Below, one piece after another: positions 17,431 through 25,260 of a stretch of 64,000 nt of DNA. The notes under the pieces were generated by a model. It searched no databases. It saw nothing but the letters and a program-made list of their open reading frames with translations, and had not been told where the DNA came from. Both the position numbers and the translations under genes were made by a program. How positions within the stretch are numbered: position 1 is the stretch's first letter; each line of letters opens with the position of its first letter. Source of the stretch: Paraplanobispora siamensis (GTDB lineage: Bacteria; Actinomycetota; Actinomycetes; Streptosporangiales; Streptosporangiaceae); the NCBI RefSeq assembly GCF_016863175.1, contig NZ_BOOJ01000021.1, positions 17,412-81,411 on the forward strand. Reading direction: 5' to 3'.

Positions 17431-18293
17431 CCCCCGCGGATCCCAGCGAACAGGTCGGTCTCCGGGAGCGTCGTCTCGACGTGTGAGCGGGCGAGGTGGT
17501 AGTCCTCGGTGGGCCAGATCTCCCGCTCCACCTCCCGCGAGGTGGAGAACCACGGCCCCTCGGGGTCGATCTGGGTGGCGTGCGCCTTCATCGCCCGGTC
17601 CCGGGTCTCGAAATGGTCGTCGCAGGTCACCCGGGTGGTCGTGGTCAGCTCGGGCATGCCCTCGAACCAGTCGTCCGTGATCTCATCCGCAAGCGGCGAC
17701 TCCAGCCCCCGGGCGAGCAGCCCGTCGTTGATCGCGGTGAACCACTCACGGGTGAACGACACCGTGTAGTAGAGCTTGAGCGGCCGCCACGGCTCCCCGG
17801 TGCCGGGGTAGCGCTCCGGATCGCCCGCGGCCTCGAACGCCTCGACGGACACCCGGTGGGTCATGATGTGGTCCGGGTGCGGATAGCCGCCGATCTCGTC
17901 GTAGGTGATGATCACATGCGGCCGGAACTCCCGCACCGCCGCCACCAGCGGCCGCGCGGCGACCTCCAGGTCCTGTGCGGCGAAGCATCCCTCCGGCAGC
18001 GGCTCGCCCTCCCCGGGCAGCCCCGAGTCGACGAAACCGAGCCAGCGGTGGCCGACGCCGAGGATCGCGGCGGCCTCGGCCATCTCCTTGCGCCGGATCT
18101 CCGCCATGTTCTCCAGCACTCCCGGCCGGTCCATCGCCGGGTTGAGGATGTCGCCGCGCTCCCCGCCCGTGCAGGTGCACACCAGGACCTCCACCCCCTC
18201 CTCGACGTAGCGGGCGAGCGTCGCCGCCCCCTTGCTGGACTCGTCGTCGGGGTGGGCGTGCACCGCCATCAGCCGCAGCGGGTTCGTGGTCAC
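17412..18293 (-). CDS. Mycothiol S-conjugate amidase paralogue (PIG-L/LmbE family)
   Basis: Zinc amidohydrolase of 293 residues with the AHPDDESSKG metal motif (residues 12-21) and HPDH, characteristic of mycothiol conjugate amidases that cleave mycothiol adducts to mercapturates. It is closely similar over its full length to the mca gene at 42810, including WPTEDYHLARS near the C-terminus. That second gene sits in the conserved greA-mca neighbourhood, so this copy is the paralogue. The GTG start at 18293 has GAGGAG 6 nt upstream. Whether it acts on mycothiol conjugates or another GlcNAc-type substrate is not decided by sequence. Confidence 0.82.
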   Translation of the reverse strand: MTTNPLRLMAVHAHPDDESSKGAATLARYVEEGVEVLVCTCTGGERGDILNPAMDRPGVLENMAEIRRKEMAEAAAILGVGHRWLGFVDSGLPGEGEPLPEGCFAAQDLEVAARPLVAAVREFRPHVIITYDEIGGYPHPDHIMTHRVSVEAFEAAGDPERYPGTGEPWRPLKLYYTVSFTREWFTAINDGLLARGLESPLADEITDDWFEGMPELTTTTRVTCDDHFETRDRAMKAHATQIDPEGPWFSTSREVEREIWPTEDYHLARSHVETTLPETDLFAGIRGGQTVTG

Positions 18294-18366
18294 GCGGTTC
18301 TCCTCAGGGGTGGGGAAGGCCGGAGGTTCAGGGGATCAGGGGGTCGGGGGATCGGGAGTCGGGGGG

Positions 18367-19287
18367 TCAGCCGAGATAGGCGCGCAGTCCGAGCGACCGG
18401 GACGGGTGGCGGAGCTTGGACATGGCCTTGGCCTCGATCTGGCGGATGCGCTCCCGGGTGACACCGTAGTCCTTGCCGATCTCGTCGAGGGTCCTGGGCC
18501 GCCCGTCGTCGAGGCCGAAGCGCAGGGCGACCACACCGGCCTCGCGCTCGCTGAGGGTGCCGAGCAGCTCGCGCAACTGCTCGCGCAGGAGGCCCGCGGA
18601 GACGACGTCGTCGGGCGTGACGGCCTGGGAGTCCTCGATGAGGTCGCCGAACTCCCCGTCGCCCCCGTCGCCCAGCGGGGTGTGCAGGGAGATGGGGTCG
18701 CGGTCGTATCCCTGCACCTCGGCGACCTTCTCCGGGGTCATGTCGAGCTCGCGGGCCAGCTCCTCGCCGGTGGGCTCGCGTCCCAGGGTGGTCAGCAGCT
18801 CCCGCCGGGCCCGGGTGAGCCTGTTGATCTGCTCCACCATGTGGACCGGGACCCGGATGGTCCGCGCCTGGTCGGCCACGGCCCGGCCGATCGCCTGCTT
18901 GATCCACCAGGTGGCGTAGGTGGAGAACTTGAAGCCCATGGTGTGGTCGAACTTCTCCACGGTGCGGATCAGGCCGACGTTGCCCTCCTGGATCAGGTCC
19001 TGCAGGAGCAGTCCTCGGCCGGTGTAGCGCTTGGCGACCGAGACGACCAGCCGGAGGTTGGCCTCCAGCATGCGCTCCCTGGCGCGCCGGCCGTCCTCGG
19101 CGATCCACTCCAGCTCGGCGCGCGCGTCCGCCGTGAGCGCCTCGCCCTCGGTCTCCAGCCGCTCCGTGGCGAAGGCGCCCGCCTCCATCCGCCTGGCCAG
19201 ATCGACCTCCTGCTCGGCGGTGAGCAGCGGGATCGTGCCGATCTGCTTGAGATAGTCCTTGATCGAGTCCGTGCCGGTGGTGATCAG
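18367..19287 (-). CDS. Group 2 sigma-70 factor (HrdA/SigB-like), probable CTG start
   Basis: Primary-like sigma factor of about 306 residues. Region 1.2 ([28 protein letters not shown]), region 2 ([20 protein letters not shown], then [17 protein letters not shown]), region 3 and region 4 with helix-turn-helix ([24 protein letters not shown]) are all present. The first ATG in frame (19188) lies inside conserved region 1.2-2.1 and would remove it. No ATG, GTG or TTG occurs further upstream in frame, but CTG at 19287 is preceded at 6 nt by GAGGAG, so initiation at CTG is proposed. It lacks the long N-terminal extension of HrdB and so is probably a non-essential group 2 factor. Confidence 0.85.
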   Translation of the reverse strand: MITTGTDSIKDYLKQIGTIPLLTAEQEVDLARRMEAGAFATERLETEGEALTADARAELEWIAEDGRRARERMLEANLRLVVSVAKRYTGRGLLLQDLIQEGNVGLIRTVEKFDHTMGFKFSTYATWWIKQAIGRAVADQARTIRVPVHMVEQINRLTRARRELLTTLGREPTGEELARELDMTPEKVAEVQGYDRDPISLHTPLGDGGDGEFGDLIEDSQAVTPDDVVSAGLLREQLRELLGTLSEREAGVVALRFGLDDGRPRTLDEIGKDYGVTRERIRQIEAKAMSKLRHPSRSLGLRAYLG

Positions 19288-19299
19288 GAGCCTCTCCTC

Positions 19300-19314
19300 A
19301 CACGAAATTTGTGT
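19300..19314. promoter_or_regulatory. Palindromic element next to the sigma-factor ribosome-binding site
   Basis: ACACGAAATTTGTGT is a near-perfect dyad lying between the predicted promoter and the SD of the sigma gene, abutting the SD. It could be a repressor site or a short mRNA hairpin masking translation. Confidence 0.35.
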
Positions 19315-19322
19315 TGGACCTA

Positions 19323-19351
19323 AAGTTAGGACCGAAACAGCAATCCGTCAA
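19323..19351 (-). promoter_or_regulatory. Predicted promoter of the sigma-factor gene
   Basis: On the minus strand TTGACG (19351-19346) and TAACTT (19328-19323) are separated by 17 nt, 36 nt upstream of the proposed CTG start. The surrounding sequence is AT-rich compared with its neighbourhood. Confidence 0.62.
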
Positions 19352-19410
19352 GAGAAAATATGTCGAGCCTAAAAATCGGTCGGATCCGCGAGGTGGTGGC
19401 GGCACCCCTT

Positions 19411-19432
19411 CCATCGAACATGGTTTCGATGG
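19411..19432. promoter_or_regulatory. Inverted repeat upstream of the sigma promoter
   Basis: CCATCGAA-N6-TTCGATGG is a perfect 8-bp dyad about 60 nt upstream of the sigma -35 in the 342-nt gap between the sigma gene and the dehydrogenase gene. It is a candidate operator with unknown binder. The rest of the gap holds short GC-rich hairpins and no gene I can support. Confidence 0.4.
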
Positions 19433-19629
19433 TACGTCGCCCCCCGTCCTCTCGGGGGCGGCGCGCCGTATCCTCGACGCCGGAATTTCAGGGGGATCGG
19501 GGACGCCGTCCCCGTCCCGCCGGCGTCGTCCGCGGGACGCCGTGCCGTGCGTGCCGCACATAACCCGTCACGACAGTGTGTCGGCGGGCGACATGGGCCG
19601 GGCTCCCGCCCGTTGCCTAGATTCGGCAC

Positions 19630-20388
19630 ATGATTGACCTGACGGCGCGACGGGCCGTGGTGACCGGGGCGGGCAGCGGGATCGGGCGCGCCTGCGCGCG
19701 ACGGCTGGCCGACGCCGGAGCGCATGTGGTGGCGGTGGACATGGACGCCGAGGCCGCCGCGAAGGTGGCCGCGGAGGTCTCCGGGACGCCGGTCGTGGCG
19801 GACCTGGCCACAGCCGACTTCCTGGACGCCTTCCCGCCCGGCCTCGTGCGCGAGGCGGACATCGTGGTGAACAACGCCGGGTTCCAGCACGTGGCCCCGA
19901 TCGAGGAGTTCCCGCCGGAGGTCTTCACCAGGATCCTCAGGGTCATGGTCGAGGCCCCGTTCCTGCTGGTGCGGGCGGCCCTGCCCGGGATGTACGAGCG
20001 GGGATGGGGACGGATCGTCAACATCTCCTCCATCCACGGCCTGCGCGCCTCGCCGTACAAGGCGGCCTACGTCACGGCGAAGCACGCGCTGGAGGGATTC
20101 TCGAAGGTCGTCGCCCTGGAGGGCGCCTCCCAGGGGGTCACCTCCAACTGTGTGAGCCCCGCCTACGTCCGCACTCCCCTCGTGGAGCGCCAGATCGACG
20201 CCCAGGCCGCCACCCACGGCATCGGCCGGGACGAGGTCGTCGAGCAGATCATGCTCGCCCCCGCCGCGATCAAGCGGCTGGTCGAGCCCGACGAGGTCGC
20301 CGAGCTGGTCGCCTACCTGTGCGGCCCGCACGGCTCCTTCATGACCGGAGCCTCCCTGCCCGTGGACGGAGGCTGGACCGCCCGCTGA
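19630..20388 (+). CDS. 3-hydroxybutyrate dehydrogenase-like SDR
   Basis: Classical short-chain dehydrogenase of 252 residues with TGAGSGIG (12-19) for NAD(H), NNAG, catalytic Ser134, Tyr147 and Lys151 in YVTAK, and the C-terminal GASLPVDGGWTAR ending typical of D-3-hydroxybutyrate dehydrogenases. It should oxidise 3-hydroxybutyrate to acetoacetate. TAGATT lies 6 nt upstream of the ATG with no SD, so the mRNA is probably leaderless. It is followed by a terminator, a GAF-PucR regulator, an MHS transporter and a secreted hydrolase with GISNGG; that context supports a role in 3-hydroxybutyrate or PHB catabolism. Another beta-hydroxyacid substrate is possible. Confidence 0.82.
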   Translation: MIDLTARRAVVTGAGSGIGRACARRLADAGAHVVAVDMDAEAAAKVAAEVSGTPVVADLATADFLDAFPPGLVREADIVVNNAGFQHVAPIEEFPPEVFTRILRVMVEAPFLLVRAALPGMYERGWGRIVNISSIHGLRASPYKAAYVTAKHALEGFSKVVALEGASQGVTSNCVSPAYVRTPLVERQIDAQAATHGIGRDEVVEQIMLAPAAIKRLVEPDEVAELVAYLCGPHGSFMTGASLPVDGGWTAR

Positions 20389-20404
20389 CGTCCGGGACCG
20401 CAAG

Positions 20405-20434
20405 CCGCCCGCCCCGGGACCCCGGGGCGGGCGG
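20405..20434 (+). terminator. Hairpin terminator after the 3-hydroxybutyrate dehydrogenase gene
   Basis: CCGCCCGCCCCGG and CCGGGGCGGGCGG form a perfect 13-bp stem with loop GACC, 16 nt after the stop. Confidence 0.75.
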
Positions 20435-20460
20435 ATCCCGGGCGCGGCGGCACCGCGAGA

Positions 20461-22428
20461 ATGGACGACATGAGCGCGCGGGTGTTTCTGGAGCTGCTGG
20501 CCAGGGAGGCCTCGGCGGTCGAGTTCGAAGGACCCGTCCTGGCCGCCAGGACGTCCGGGGCGGACGCGGCGACGCTGGCCGAACTGGAGGAGACCAAGCT
20601 CGCCGCGCTCAAGGTGCGGGCGCTGATGCGGCGCAGGGCCAGACGCGAGGCCGAGCTGTCGGCGCTGTTCGACACCGCCGGCGACCTGGCCGGCCTGCGC
20701 AACCTGGACGCCGTGCTGGAGGCCATCGTGCGCCGCGCCCGGCAGCTGCTCGGCACGGACGCCGCCTACATGACGCTGCACGACCCCGACCGGGGCGACA
20801 CCCGGATGCGGGTCACCGACGGCTCTGTCTCGGCCAAGTTCCGCGCCCTGCGCCTGGCCATGGGGGCCGGGCTCGGCGGGCTGGTGGCCCAGACCGCCAC
20901 GCCGTACGCCACGGCCGACTACTTCGCCGACGAGCGCTTCCGGCACATGTCCCACATCGACGACGCGGTGAAGGAGGAGGGCCTGGTCGCCATCCTCGGT
21001 GTGCCGCTCAAGCTCGGCGCGCGGGTCATCGGGGTGCTGTTCGCGGCCAACCGGAGCGTGCGGCCGTTCACCCAGGACGAGGTGGTGCTGCTCGGCTCCC
21101 TGGCCGCCCACGCGGCCGTGGCCATCGACAACGCCCGCCTGCTGCAGGAGACGCGCAACGCCCTGGAGGAGCTCAGCGAGGCCAACCGGCAGGTCAGCGC
21201 GCACAGCGAGGCGGTGGAGCGGGCCGCCCTCGCGCACGACCGGATGACCGGGCTGGTGCTGCGCGGCGGCGGGGTCGAGGACGTGGCCGCCGTGGTCACC
21301 GAGGTGCTCGGCGGCTCGCTGGTCGTGCTGGACGGCGCGGGCCGGCCGATCGCCGGCGACCTGAGCCGGCTGGACGGCACGGGGCGGCCGGCCGGCGGCG
21401 CCCGGGACGGGACGGAGGAGACCGATCCCGGAGCGACGGCGGGGGCGACCGCAGCCGGGATGACGACGGCCGGAGTGACCGCGGCCGCCATCGCGGACGC
21501 CGCGCAGTCGTCCCGGGCGCTGGGGCGCACCGTCAGGAAGGGCGACCTGCTGGTCGCGTCGGTGGACGTCGGCGCGGAGCCGCTGTGCACGCTCGTGCTG
21601 CGGGCCGACGGCCGGGTGGCCGCCACCGACCAGCGCATCCTGGAACGGGCGGCGCTGGTCACCGCGCTGCTGCTGCTGTTCCGCCGCACCGTGGCCGAGG
21701 CGGAGGGCCGGGTCAGGGGCGAGCTGCTCGACGACCTGATCTCGCGGCCCGGCCTCGACGGGCTGGCCGACCGGGCCCGCCGGGTCGGCGTGGACCTGGA
21801 CTCCGGTCACGTGGTGGTCGTGGTCCGGCACGACGGCCAGCGCGAGCGCGCCGCCTTCTGGGCCTCCTCGCGCGCCACGCTGGAGCACGGGCTGGCCGCC
21901 CAGCGCGGGGACGAGCTGGTGCTGCTGCTGCCCGGCGACCGGCCGGGCCCGCTGGCCAAGCGGATCGCCGCCGAGCTGAGCGCCTCCCTCGGCCGGCCCG
22001 CCACGGCGGGCGCCTGCGGCCCGGTGCACGGGCCCGCCGGGGTCGCCGCGGCCCACGACGAGGCGCGCCGCTGCGCCGACGCTCTGCGCGCCCTGGGCCG
22101 GGCCGGCGAGGGCGCCGGCGCCGCGGAGCTGGGCTTCGTCGGGCTGCTGGTGGGCGACGGCCGCGACATCGAGACCTACCTGCGCTCGGCGCTCGGCCCG
22201 GTGCTGGACTACGACGCCCGCCGGGGCACCGCGCTGGTCCGCACCCTCACCGCCTACTTCGGCGCGGGCGGCTCGCTCTCCCGTACGGCGGAGGCCCTGC
22301 ACATCCACGTCAACACCGTCACCCAGCGCCTGGACCGGATCGGCCAGCTGCTGGGCGCCGACTGGCAGGACCCGGAGCGCGCCCTGGAGATCCAGCTCGC
22401 CCTGCGGCTGCACCGGCTGCGCGGCTGA
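20461..22428 (+). CDS. GAF-domain PucR/CdaR-type transcriptional regulator
   Basis: A 655-residue regulator. An N-terminal helical segment with a basic stretch (about 45-75) is followed by a GAF domain (about 75-225, ending AAHAAVAIDNARLLQETR), a coiled-coil-like connector, a variable Thr/Ala/Gly insertion (about 305-345), and a C-terminal PucR helix-turn-helix (LSRTAEALHIHVNTVTQRLDRI, about 610-635). It lies between the dehydrogenase and MHS transporter genes and probably controls them in response to a small carboxylate (inference). No good SD precedes ATG 20461; the in-frame ATG at 20470 is an alternative. Confidence 0.82.
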   Translation: MDDMSARVFLELLAREASAVEFEGPVLAARTSGADAATLAELEETKLAALKVRALMRRRARREAELSALFDTAGDLAGLRNLDAVLEAIVRRARQLLGTDAAYMTLHDPDRGDTRMRVTDGSVSAKFRALRLAMGAGLGGLVAQTATPYATADYFADERFRHMSHIDDAVKEEGLVAILGVPLKLGARVIGVLFAANRSVRPFTQDEVVLLGSLAAHAAVAIDNARLLQETRNALEELSEANRQVSAHSEAVERAALAHDRMTGLVLRGGGVEDVAAVVTEVLGGSLVVLDGAGRPIAGDLSRLDGTGRPAGGARDGTEETDPGATAGATAAGMTTAGVTAAAIADAAQSSRALGRTVRKGDLLVASVDVGAEPLCTLVLRADGRVAATDQRILERAALVTALLLLFRRTVAEAEGRVRGELLDDLISRPGLDGLADRARRVGVDLDSGHVVVVVRHDGQRERAAFWASSRATLEHGLAAQRGDELVLLLPGDRPGPLAKRIAAELSASLGRPATAGACGPVHGPAGVAAAHDEARRCADALRALGRAGEGAGAAELGFVGLLVGDGRDIETYLRSALGPVLDYDARRGTALVRTLTAYFGAGGSLSRTAEALHIHVNTVTQRLDRIGQLLGADWQDPERALEIQLALRLHRLRG

Positions 22429-22468
22429 CGGCCCCGCCGCGAAGCTCCCACATAGCCGCCTCACCCGG

Positions 22469-22487
22469 TATGGGGATCGCCCCCATA
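22469..22487. promoter_or_regulatory. Inverted repeat upstream of the MHS transporter gene
   Basis: TATGGGG-N5-CCCCATA, a perfect 7-bp dyad 41 nt after the regulator stop and about 70 nt before the transporter start. It could be the operator of the PucR-type regulator or a short terminator. Confidence 0.4.
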
Positions 22488-22556
22488 GGAGTGATGCCGG
22501 TCACTACGTACGGTGAGCCGACATCCCCCCGACAGCGACTCCCATTGGTGAGTGAG

Positions 22557-23879
22557 ATGGCTGAGAAATCCCCCACCCCCATCGGAAAGATCGTCGGCGC
22601 CAGCCTCATCGGCACCACGATCGAGTGGTACGACTTCTTCCTGTACGGCTCCGCCGCCGCGCTCGTCTTCAACAAGCTCTTCTTCCCCGAGGCGGACCCG
22701 CTCACCGGCACCCTGCTGGCGTTCCTCACCTACGCGGTGGGCTTCGTCGCCCGCCCGCTCGGCGCGGTCGTCTTCGGCCACTACGGCGACCGGCTGGGCC
22801 GCAAGAAGCTGCTCGTCATCAGCCTGGTCCTGATGGGCGGCGCGACCTTCCTGATCGGCTGCCTGCCGACGCACGCGGCCATCGGCGCGGCGGCCCCGCT
22901 GCTGCTGACCGCGCTCCGGCTCGTCCAGGGATTCGCGCTCGGCGGCGAGTGGGGCGGCGCGGTCCTCATCGTCTCCGAGCACGGCGACGCCGACCGGCGC
23001 GGCTTCTGGGCCTCCTGGCCGCAGGCCGGCGCCCCCGGCGGCAACCTGCTGGCCACCGCCGTCCTGGCGGTGCTGGCCGCGGTGCAGTCCGACGAGACCT
23101 TCCTGAGCTGGGGCTGGCGCGTGCCGTTCCTGCTCTCGGGCGCGCTGGTGCTCCTCGGCCTGTGGATCCGGCTGTCCATCAGCGAGTCCCCGGTCTTCCA
23201 GCAGGCCGCGGCCAACGCCGGGCCCAAGCCCGCGATGCCCATCGTGGACGTCTTCCGCCACCACTGGCGGGACGTGATCACCGCGATCGGCGCCCGCTTC
23301 GCCGAGAACGTCTCCTACTACGTGATCACCGCCTTCGTCCTGGTCTACGCCGTGGAGGCCGCCAAGCTGGACAAGGGCTTCGTGCTGAACGCGGTGCTGA
23401 TCGGCTCGGCCGTGCACTTCGTCTCGATCCCGATGTGGGGCGCCCTGTCCGACCGGCTCGGCCGCCGTCCCGTCTACCTGATCGGCGCGGCCGGCGTGGG
23501 CCTGTGGGCGTTCGCGTTCTTCCCGCTGGTCGACACGGGCAACTTCGCCGCGATCACCCTGGCGGTCACGGTCGGCCTGGTCCTGCACGGCGCGATGTAC
23601 GGCCCGCAGGCGGCGTTCTTCTCCGAGCTGTTCGCCACCCGGATGCGTTACTCGGGCGTGTCGGTCGGCGCGCAGCTCGCCTCGATCGTGGCCGGCGGCC
23701 TGGCCCCGCTGATCGCGGTGGCCCTGCTGCAGGCCTACGGCTCCGCCCTGCCCGTCATGCTCTACGTGGCCGGGGCCGCGGTGATCACCCTCATCGCCGT
23801 GTTCGCCGCCCGGGAGACCCGCGGCCGCGACCTCGTCACCCTCGACGCCCCCGAGACCAAGACCACCACCAACCGCTGA
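22557..23879 (+). CDS. MHS-family MFS transporter (3-hydroxybutyrate/organic acid:proton symporter)
   Basis: A 440-residue, 12-helix major facilitator of the metabolite:H+ symporter family. TIEWYDFFLYG at the N-terminus and GHYGDRLGRKKLL in the loop between helices 2 and 3 are the family signatures; DRLGRRPVYLIG repeats the motif in the second half. The ATG at 22557 has GGTGAG 4 nt upstream; GTG at 22548 is also possible. The neighbours (hydroxybutyrate dehydrogenase, secreted oligomer hydrolase) suggest uptake of 3-hydroxybutyrate or a similar hydroxy acid; substrate is inferred. Confidence 0.86.
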   Translation: MAEKSPTPIGKIVGASLIGTTIEWYDFFLYGSAAALVFNKLFFPEADPLTGTLLAFLTYAVGFVARPLGAVVFGHYGDRLGRKKLLVISLVLMGGATFLIGCLPTHAAIGAAAPLLLTALRLVQGFALGGEWGGAVLIVSEHGDADRRGFWASWPQAGAPGGNLLATAVLAVLAAVQSDETFLSWGWRVPFLLSGALVLLGLWIRLSISESPVFQQAAANAGPKPAMPIVDVFRHHWRDVITAIGARFAENVSYYVITAFVLVYAVEAAKLDKGFVLNAVLIGSAVHFVSIPMWGALSDRLGRRPVYLIGAAGVGLWAFAFFPLVDTGNFAAITLAVTVGLVLHGAMYGPQAAFFSELFATRMRYSGVSVGAQLASIVAGGLAPLIAVALLQAYGSALPVMLYVAGAAVITLIAVFAARETRGRDLVTLDAPETKTTTNR

Positions 23880-23904
23880 GCCGAGCCGTACGGAAGGGCA
23901 TCCG

Positions 23905-25260
23905 ATGACGAACACCGACAGCGCGGCGCGCAGGCTGGCCGCCCTGGCCTCCGGGCTCGCGGTCGCCGCCACCGTCCTGACGGCCGTGGCGCCGCCCGCG
24001 GGCGCGGCCGGCGGGCACTGCGACCGACAGGGCAGGATCGCGGTACCCGGGGCGGACAAGCAGGTCGTCGCCTGCCTGGACGACCTGACCACGGCGGGGA
24101 CCGCGAACTCCGGGCACACCGACCCGGCCGACTGGTCCGGGCTGCACCCGGCGGGCGCGGTCAACCCCACGGGCGTGCCGGGCATCCAGATCGACGGCTA
24201 CTTCCCCGACACCTCCACCACCAACACCAACCACGGCTGGAACCACGACTCGCAGTTCGTGCTCCGGCTGCCCGACAAGTGGAACGGCGGGCTGGTCGTG
24301 GCGGGCACCCCCGGCAACCGGGAGCAGTACGCCAACGACTTCACCATCTCCGACTGGGCGCTGGCCAAGGGCTACGCCTACGCGGCCACCGACAAGGGCA
24401 ACACCGGCATCGCCTTCTACAAGGACGGGCGCGAGCCCGGGGACGCCATCGCCGAGTGGAACCACCGGGTCACGCAGGTCGCCGTCGCGGCCAAGGCCGT
24501 CGTCGCGCAGCGGTACGGCAGGCTCCCCAAGCGGACCTACGCGGCGGGCATCTCCAACGGCGGCTATCTCGTCCGCTGGCAGCTGGAGAACCGGGCCTGG
24601 CTCTACGACGGCGGGATCGACTGGGAGGGCACCCTCTGGAAGGTCGAGGGCGACAACCTGCTCACCTTCCTGCCCCCGGCGCTGCGGGCCTATCCCAAGG
24701 GCGACGCCCAGGCGATGTACGACGCCGGATACGCCAAGGGGTCGGAGTTCCTGTGGCCGTTCCACCACCAGGTCTACTGGGACCTCACCCAGCGCATCTA
24801 CCGCGAGGAGATCGACCCGGACTTCGACGGCGCCACCGAGGCGGGCACCCCGTACTGCGCCTCCGGCACCCCGGCCTGCGACGCCGACTACGACTACGCG
24901 GCGCGCAAGCCGTACCGGGCCATGCGGAAGATCGCGCTGACCGGCCGGATCGGCAAACCGCTGATCACGATCCAGGGCACGCTCGACACGCTGCTTCCGA
25001 TCTCCCGCAGCGGGGACGTCTACGCGGAGATGGTCGGCGACCGCCGGCCCTTCCGCTACTACCGCGTCACCGACGGCACCCACACCGACGGCCTCTACGC
25101 CGCCTACCCCGACAAGCTGCGGCCGCTGCTGCCCTGCTTCCGCAGCGCGTTCGAGGCCATGGAGGGCTGGGTCGAGCGGCGGCAGAGCCCGCCGCCCAGC
25201 GCGACCCTGCCCCGCCCGGCCGGCGGCGACCTCGTCAACGAGTGTCAGTTGGCGGTGTAG
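23905..25260 (+). CDS. Secreted alpha/beta hydrolase, 3-hydroxybutyrate-oligomer-hydrolase-like
   Basis: A 451-residue exported protein with a signal peptide of about 35 residues ending at GAAGG. The mature enzyme has a serine-hydrolase nucleophile in AAGISNGGY (Ser217), with Asp361 (GTLDT) and His393 (DGTHTDG) as the likely remaining triad. The overall pattern resembles tannase/3-hydroxybutyrate oligomer hydrolases. It is 25 nt downstream of the MHS transporter gene and probably cotranscribed, giving an extracellular hydrolysis, uptake and oxidation series. A feruloyl-esterase-like activity is an alternative. The 3' end overlaps the convergent glycosyltransferase by 16 nt. Confidence 0.75.
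   Translation: MTNTDSAARRLAALASGLAVAATVLTAVAPPAGAAGGHCDRQGRIAVPGADKQVVACLDDLTTAGTANSGHTDPADWSGLHPAGAVNPTGVPGIQIDGYFPDTSTTNTNHGWNHDSQFVLRLPDKWNGGLVVAGTPGNREQYANDFTISDWALAKGYAYAATDKGNTGIAFYKDGREPGDAIAEWNHRVTQVAVAAKAVVAQRYGRLPKRTYAAGISNGGYLVRWQLENRAWLYDGGIDWEGTLWKVEGDNLLTFLPPALRAYPKGDAQAMYDAGYAKGSEFLWPFHHQVYWDLTQRIYREEIDPDFDGATEAGTPYCASGTPACDADYDYAARKPYRAMRKIALTGRIGKPLITIQGTLDTLLPISRSGDVYAEMVGDRRPFRYYRVTDGTHTDGLYAAYPDKLRPLLPCFRSAFEAMEGWVERRQSPPPSATLPRPAGGDLVNECQLAV

Noticed and set aside
20004..22500. Long plus-strand open frame running through the SDR and PucR genes into the MHS transporter
   Set aside because: Only the last 440 residues (from 22557) look like protein; the upstream part is an Arg/Pro/Gly-rich shadow of two confirmed genes in other frames.
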